Origin: Kribbella qitaiheensis
Lineage (GTDB): Bacteria; Actinomycetota; Actinomycetes; Propionibacteriales; Kribbellaceae
Length of the DNA stretch: 64,000 nt
Assembly: GCF_014217565.1 (NCBI RefSeq)
Contig: NZ_CP043661.1
Coordinates: 6,014,001-6,078,000, forward strand
Direction: 5' to 3'
Below are positions 60,890-64,000 of the stretch, one piece after another (the stretch's first letter is position 1; each line of letters begins with the position of its first letter). The translations under genes were made by a program, and so were the position numbers. The notes beneath the pieces were generated by a model. It made no database searches and was not told where the DNA came from. It worked only from the letters and a program-made list of their open reading frames with translations.

Positions 60890-62331
60890 GAACGCTTGCC
60901 CCGCTTCAGGAACACGGCGACCAGTCCGGCAGCGACCAGGCAGAGCGCGGTGTTGACCCAGATCGCGGTGGTCACGCCGCTGAGCACGGTGGCCGGGTTC
61001 TCGCCGCCGAGCGAGTTCACCCGGGCGGTGGCGATCGCACTCATGATCGGAATGCCCATCGTGATGCCGACCTGCTGACTCATCGTGGCCAGGCCGGTCG
61101 CCAGGCCCTGCTCCTCGTTCGGCAGTCCGGTGGTCGCGGTGACCATGAAGCCGACGATCGCGATCAGGTTGGCGACCCCGCCGACGAAGGTGGCGACCAG
61201 CAGCAGCGCCATCCAGGACGAGTCCGGGCCGAGCAGCACCAGGGAAAGGGTGGCGGCGGCCTGGATCAGGAAGCCGAGCACGATCGCGTTCTTCGCGCCG
61301 ACGCGGCCGATCACCTTGGGTGCGACGATGCCACCGATCACGGTGCCCGCGCCGAGGACCGCGAAGGACAGTCCGGCGCCGAGCGGCGTGAAGCCGAGCG
61401 TCTTCTGCAGGTACAGCGTGAGCAGGAAGACCAGCGAGGTCTCGGTGATGAAGGCCAGCAGACCGGCGAAGTTGCCCCAGCCGATGTTCGCCCGGCGCAG
61501 GATCGCCACCGGTACGAGCGGAGCCGCGACCTTCTGCTCGACCACCCAGAAGATGGCGAGCGCGACGATGCCGACCAGCAGCGAGCCGAGAGCGGCCGGG
61601 TCGGTCCAGGACTTCTCGCCGGCCCTGGTCAGGCCGAACACGACCGCGAGCAGACCCAGCGTGACCGAGATGGCACCCGGTACGTCGAGCTTCGGCCGCT
61701 CGGCCGGACGGCTCTCCGCCAGCACCATCGGGGCGAGCACGAGAACGGCCAGCGCGACCGGCACGTTGATGAAGAAGGCCCAGCGCCAGCTCAACAGATC
61801 GGTCAGCACGCCACCGAGGATCGCGCCGGTGGTGAAGCCGGCCGCCATCAGCGCGCCGTTCAGGCCGAGCGCCTTCTCCCGCAGCTTGCCCTCGGGGAAG
61901 GAAGTGGTCAGCAACGACAGCGCGGCCGGGGTGACCGCGGCGGTCGCGAGTCCCTGCGCAACCCTTGCCGACAGCAACATCGTCGGCGAGGTGGAGATAC
62001 CGCCGACGAGCGAGGCGATACCGAGCAGCGCCATCCCGATCAGGAACAGCCGGCGGCGGCCGAAGAGATCGGCCACCCGGCCCAGCAGGAGCGTGAAGCC
62101 CGCGGCGCAGAGGGCGAAGGCCGTGGCGATCCACTGCAGGTTCTCCAGGGCGAACCCGACGTCGGCGCCGATCGTCGGCAGCGTGACGTTCAGGATCGAG
62201 AAGTCGACGGCGAGGGTGAAACTCGCCGTCAGCAGCAGCACCAGCGCCAGCCGCTGCCGGCCCGTCATCCGGGCCTCGGGAACGCTCGCGGTGGCGAGAT
62301 CGGATGGGGTGCCTTCTTCAACGGTGGACAT
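60886..62331 (-). CDS. MFS multidrug exporter (DHA2/EmrB-QacA type)
   Basis: 481 aa from ATG 62331. About fourteen spans with DHA2 motifs: LDFSILNVTLP-like VDFSILNVTLPTIGADVG, GRVADLFGRRRLFLIGM, RVAQGLATAAVTPAALSLLTTSFPEGKLREKALGLNGALMAAGFTTGAILGGVLTDLLSWRWAFFINVPV. Proton-driven efflux of drugs or metabolites. First gene of the operon with hydrolase, unknown protein and LLM oxidoreductase, suggesting modification plus export of one class of compound. Divergent from the second MFS gene. Confidence 0.92.
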   Translation of the reverse strand: MSTVEEGTPSDLATASVPEARMTGRQRLALVLLLTASFTLAVDFSILNVTLPTIGADVGFALENLQWIATAFALCAAGFTLLLGRVADLFGRRRLFLIGMALLGIASLVGGISTSPTMLLSARVAQGLATAAVTPAALSLLTTSFPEGKLREKALGLNGALMAAGFTTGAILGGVLTDLLSWRWAFFINVPVALAVLVLAPMVLAESRPAERPKLDVPGAISVTLGLLAVVFGLTRAGEKSWTDPAALGSLLVGIVALAIFWVVEQKVAAPLVPVAILRRANIGWGNFAGLLAFITETSLVFLLTLYLQKTLGFTPLGAGLSFAVLGAGTVIGGIVAPKVIGRVGAKNAIVLGFLIQAAATLSLVLLGPDSSWMALLLVATFVGGVANLIAIVGFMVTATTGLPNEEQGLATGLATMSQQVGITMGIPIMSAIATARVNSLGGENPATVLSGVTTAIWVNTALCLVAAGLVAVFLKRGKRS

Positions 62332-62511
62332 GCAGGTGAACCTCTCTATCGAAACAGCTCCTACCTGCACGATCCCGGCACCGGCGCAGATCAACCAGAA
62401 CCCTGTGTTGCCCACCACTCGTTTGCCTAACACTCGTAGGGACAGGACGAGCCGTGCCCGATAGGAGACGATGGTCGCGCCGTTGTGCCCCCTTCCGCCC
62501 GAGGAGAACCG

Positions 62512-63702
62512 GTGAATCTCGCCCTGCTTGCGTTGGCGATCGGTGCGTTCGGCATCGGTACGACGGAGTTCGTGATCGTCGGCCTGCTGCCGGACATCGC
62601 GACCGATCTGGCGGTGACCATCCCGACCGCGGGACTGCTCATCTCCGGCTACGCGCTGAGCGTGGTGATCGGCGCGCCGTTGATGACGCTGGCCGGCTCG
62701 CGGCTGCCCCGTAAGACGATGCTGGTCGGGCTGATGAGCGTCTTCATCCTCGGCAACGTGTTGTGCGCGCTGGCCGGCAACTACCCGCTGCTGATGGCCG
62801 GCCGGGCGGTGACGGCGCTGTGTCACGGTGCCTTCTTCGGCATCGGCTCGGTGGTCGCGGCCAACCTGGTCGCGCCGGCCAAACGCGCCAGCGCGATCGC
62901 GCTGATGTTCACCGGCCTGACCATCGCCAACGTCCTCGGCGTGCCGATGGGTACCGCGTTGGGTCAGCATTTCGGCTGGCGGTCCACGTTCTGGGCGGTC
63001 GCCGGAATTGGTGTCCTCGGTGTCATAGGTTTGATCATCTTGGTGCCGAAACAGCCGGCCGAGTCCGGCAGTATCCGCGGCGAGTTGGCGGTTTTCCGCA
63101 GACCACAGGTGTGGCTGGCATTAGTGATGACCACCCTGGGTTTCGCCGGTGTATTCGCATCGTTCACCTATATCGCACCGATGATGACCGGGGTGGCCGG
63201 ATTCAGTTCCGGGTCGGTGACCTGGCTGCTGATCGTTTTCGGGGCCGGACTCTGCCTCGGGAACGTGATCGGCGGAAAAGCCGCCGACCGGAATTTGATG
63301 CCGAGCCTCTACGTCATTCTCTCGCTGTTGGCGGCCGTGCTGCTGTTGTTCGTCTGGACGGCGCACAGCCGCCCGCTGTCCGTGCTGACCATCTTGCTGT
63401 TCGGCGCCGCCGGCTTCGCCACTGTGCCCGCGTTGCAGATGCGGGTGATGGACAAGGCTGTCGGGGCTCCAGCGCTGGCCTCCGCGGCGAACATCGCCGG
63501 ATTCAACCTGGGCAACGCGATCGGCGCCTGGCTGGGTGGTCTCGCGATCGATGCGGGATTGGGGTACACGGCACCTAACTGGGTCGGTGCGGGCCTCGCG
63601 CTGGCCGGTCTGGCGGTCGCCGTGTTCTCTGGCGCGCTCGACCGTCGTAGCCGGGTCGTCGCGACGGGTCCGCCCGGCAGAGTGGTATTACCGGTTGAAT
63701 GA
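62512..63702 (+). CDS. MFS transporter (DHA1, AraJ/sugar-efflux type)
   Basis: 396 aa from GTG 62512 (GAGGAG five bases upstream). Twelve spans; ALAIGAFGIGTTEFVIVGLLPDIATDLAVTIPTAGLLISGYALSVVIGAPLMTLAGSRLPRKTMLVGLM and GRAVTALCHGAFFGIGSVVAANLVAPAKRASAIALMFTGLTIANVLGVPMGTALGQ are diagnostic of the AraJ/NepI/chloramphenicol-efflux group. Codons toward the 3' end use more A/T (several TTA) than neighbours. Terminated by 63719-63757. Confidence 0.92.
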   Translation: MNLALLALAIGAFGIGTTEFVIVGLLPDIATDLAVTIPTAGLLISGYALSVVIGAPLMTLAGSRLPRKTMLVGLMSVFILGNVLCALAGNYPLLMAGRAVTALCHGAFFGIGSVVAANLVAPAKRASAIALMFTGLTIANVLGVPMGTALGQHFGWRSTFWAVAGIGVLGVIGLIILVPKQPAESGSIRGELAVFRRPQVWLALVMTTLGFAGVFASFTYIAPMMTGVAGFSSGSVTWLLIVFGAGLCLGNVIGGKAADRNLMPSLYVILSLLAAVLLLFVWTAHSRPLSVLTILLFGAAGFATVPALQMRVMDKAVGAPALASAANIAGFNLGNAIGAWLGGLAIDAGLGYTAPNWVGAGLALAGLAVAVFSGALDRRSRVVATGPPGRVVLPVE

Positions 63703-63718
63703 AAAATGAACTGAATTG

Positions 63719-63757
63719 AAAAGCCATTGGTGATCCCGGTGATCATCGATGGCTTTT
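63719..63757 (+). terminator. Intrinsic terminator of the MFS gene
   Basis: AAAAGCCAT (63719-63727) pairs with ATGGCTTTT (63749-63757), with further GATC pairing inside and a T run at the end, 17 bases after the stop. Confidence 0.88.
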
Positions 63758-63845
63758 TCATGCGTTTAAATCAATGCCCAGAGCGGAATTAGTTGTCGAC
63801 CTGTTCCGTCGTGACCTTCGTCACAAATGCATTCCTAGAGTTTGC

Positions 63846-63897
63846 TTGACGACGAGATCACCGGACCGTAATTCTTGTAGCGCGGTCAGTAACTGAC
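63846..63897 (+). promoter_or_regulatory. Promoter with operator for the gene beyond the window
   Basis: TTGACG (63846-63851), 17 bases, TAATTC (63869-63874), then the perfect palindrome GTCAGTAACTGAC (63885-63897) just downstream. Upstream at 63811-63824 GTGAC/GTCAC forms another inverted repeat. The window ends with GGAGGGG (63990s), a ribosome-binding site whose start codon lies outside. The 298 bases 63703-64000 contain no gene. Confidence 0.6.
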
Positions 63898-64000
63898 TGC
63901 GAATCCGCTGGGGGCGGGTGATTGTTACTTCTCTATTAACGGATCTGGTGGTCCGCCAAGAAGAATTCCTAGCAAATCATCAAGCGTGGAGGGGTAGACC

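Noticed and set aside
1..64000. CRISPR arrays, tRNA or rRNA genes, insertion sequences, prophage genes
   Set aside because: No regularly spaced repeats with unique spacers, no tRNA-like cloverleaf or rRNA stretch and no transposase, integrase or phage structural motif was seen on reading both strands.

Overview
The window is high-GC actinobacterial DNA. GTG starts are frequent, Shine-Dalgarno boxes of the GGAGG type are common, and many genes overlap by 4 bases (ATGA/GTGA). The gene content (GH101 and GH16 secreted glycosidases, LacI-controlled sugar ABC transporter, DesK/DesR-type and CseABC-type signalling, DUF3039, Uma2, mycolate-free Gram-positive envelope genes) fits a soil actinomycete of the Kribbella/Nocardioides kind. 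That placement is inference from gene families and style, not from a marker gene. I saw no rRNA, tRNA, CRISPR, phage or IS element.

Layout. 1-4.1 kb: small membrane and hypothetical genes plus a decayed hydrolase. 4.2-9.2 kb: a sulfite-oxidase-like molybdoenzyme, a DesK/DesR two-component pair next to an ABC-2 exporter, then a broken CBM13 lectin fragment. 9.3-13 kb: VOC protein, EamA exporter, and a TetR regulator divergent from a Baeyer-Villiger-type monooxygenase with a perfect 19-bp operator between them. 13-18.5 kb: two large unknown polytopic membrane proteins, a small membrane protein, a MerR regulator and a coupled alpha/beta-hydrolase, tied together by related palindromes. 18.6-26 kb: hypothetical protein, lipoprotein, CoA-transferase, and a complete ribose-type ABC operon with its LacI repressor. 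26-31.5 kb: malic enzyme, VanZ-like, YqgE, DUF3039, Uma2 and a helicase. 31.6-37.4 kb: GH16 glycosidase, XRE regulator/SDR pair, MFS exporter, IclR and Lrp/AsnC regulators. 37.6-51.5 kb: tyrosine catabolism by the homogentisate route (hppD, hmgA, fahA and an uncharacterised partner), split by a FAD oxidase, a CseABC-like envelope-stress module and a 1265-aa GH101 enzyme. 51.6-64 kb: a catalytically dead hydrolase homologue, L,D-transpeptidase, secreted proteins, NodB deacetylase, TAT-exported nucleotidase, a four-gene overlapping operon (MFS, hydrolase, unknown, luciferase-like oxidoreductase) and a second MFS exporter.

How they work together. HppD makes homogentisate, HmgA opens the ring and FahA cleaves fumarylacetoacetate. 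No GST-type maleylacetoacetate isomerase is present, and an unknown gene overlapping fahA is a candidate for the missing step. The LacI repressor and the sugar ABC operon carry matching operators. The MerR gene and the two membrane proteins share TATGTRAC/GTYACATA half-sites.

A quality warning. Six otherwise intact genes carry one frameshift each (tetR, merR, helicase, GH16, XRE, asnC). Five of them are an apparent extra base in a short G/C run of GGCCC/GGGGCC context, which looks like a systematic sequencing or assembly error rather than gene decay. The two real pseudogenes (1241-1890 and 8915-9205) look different, with multiple lesions or truncation.
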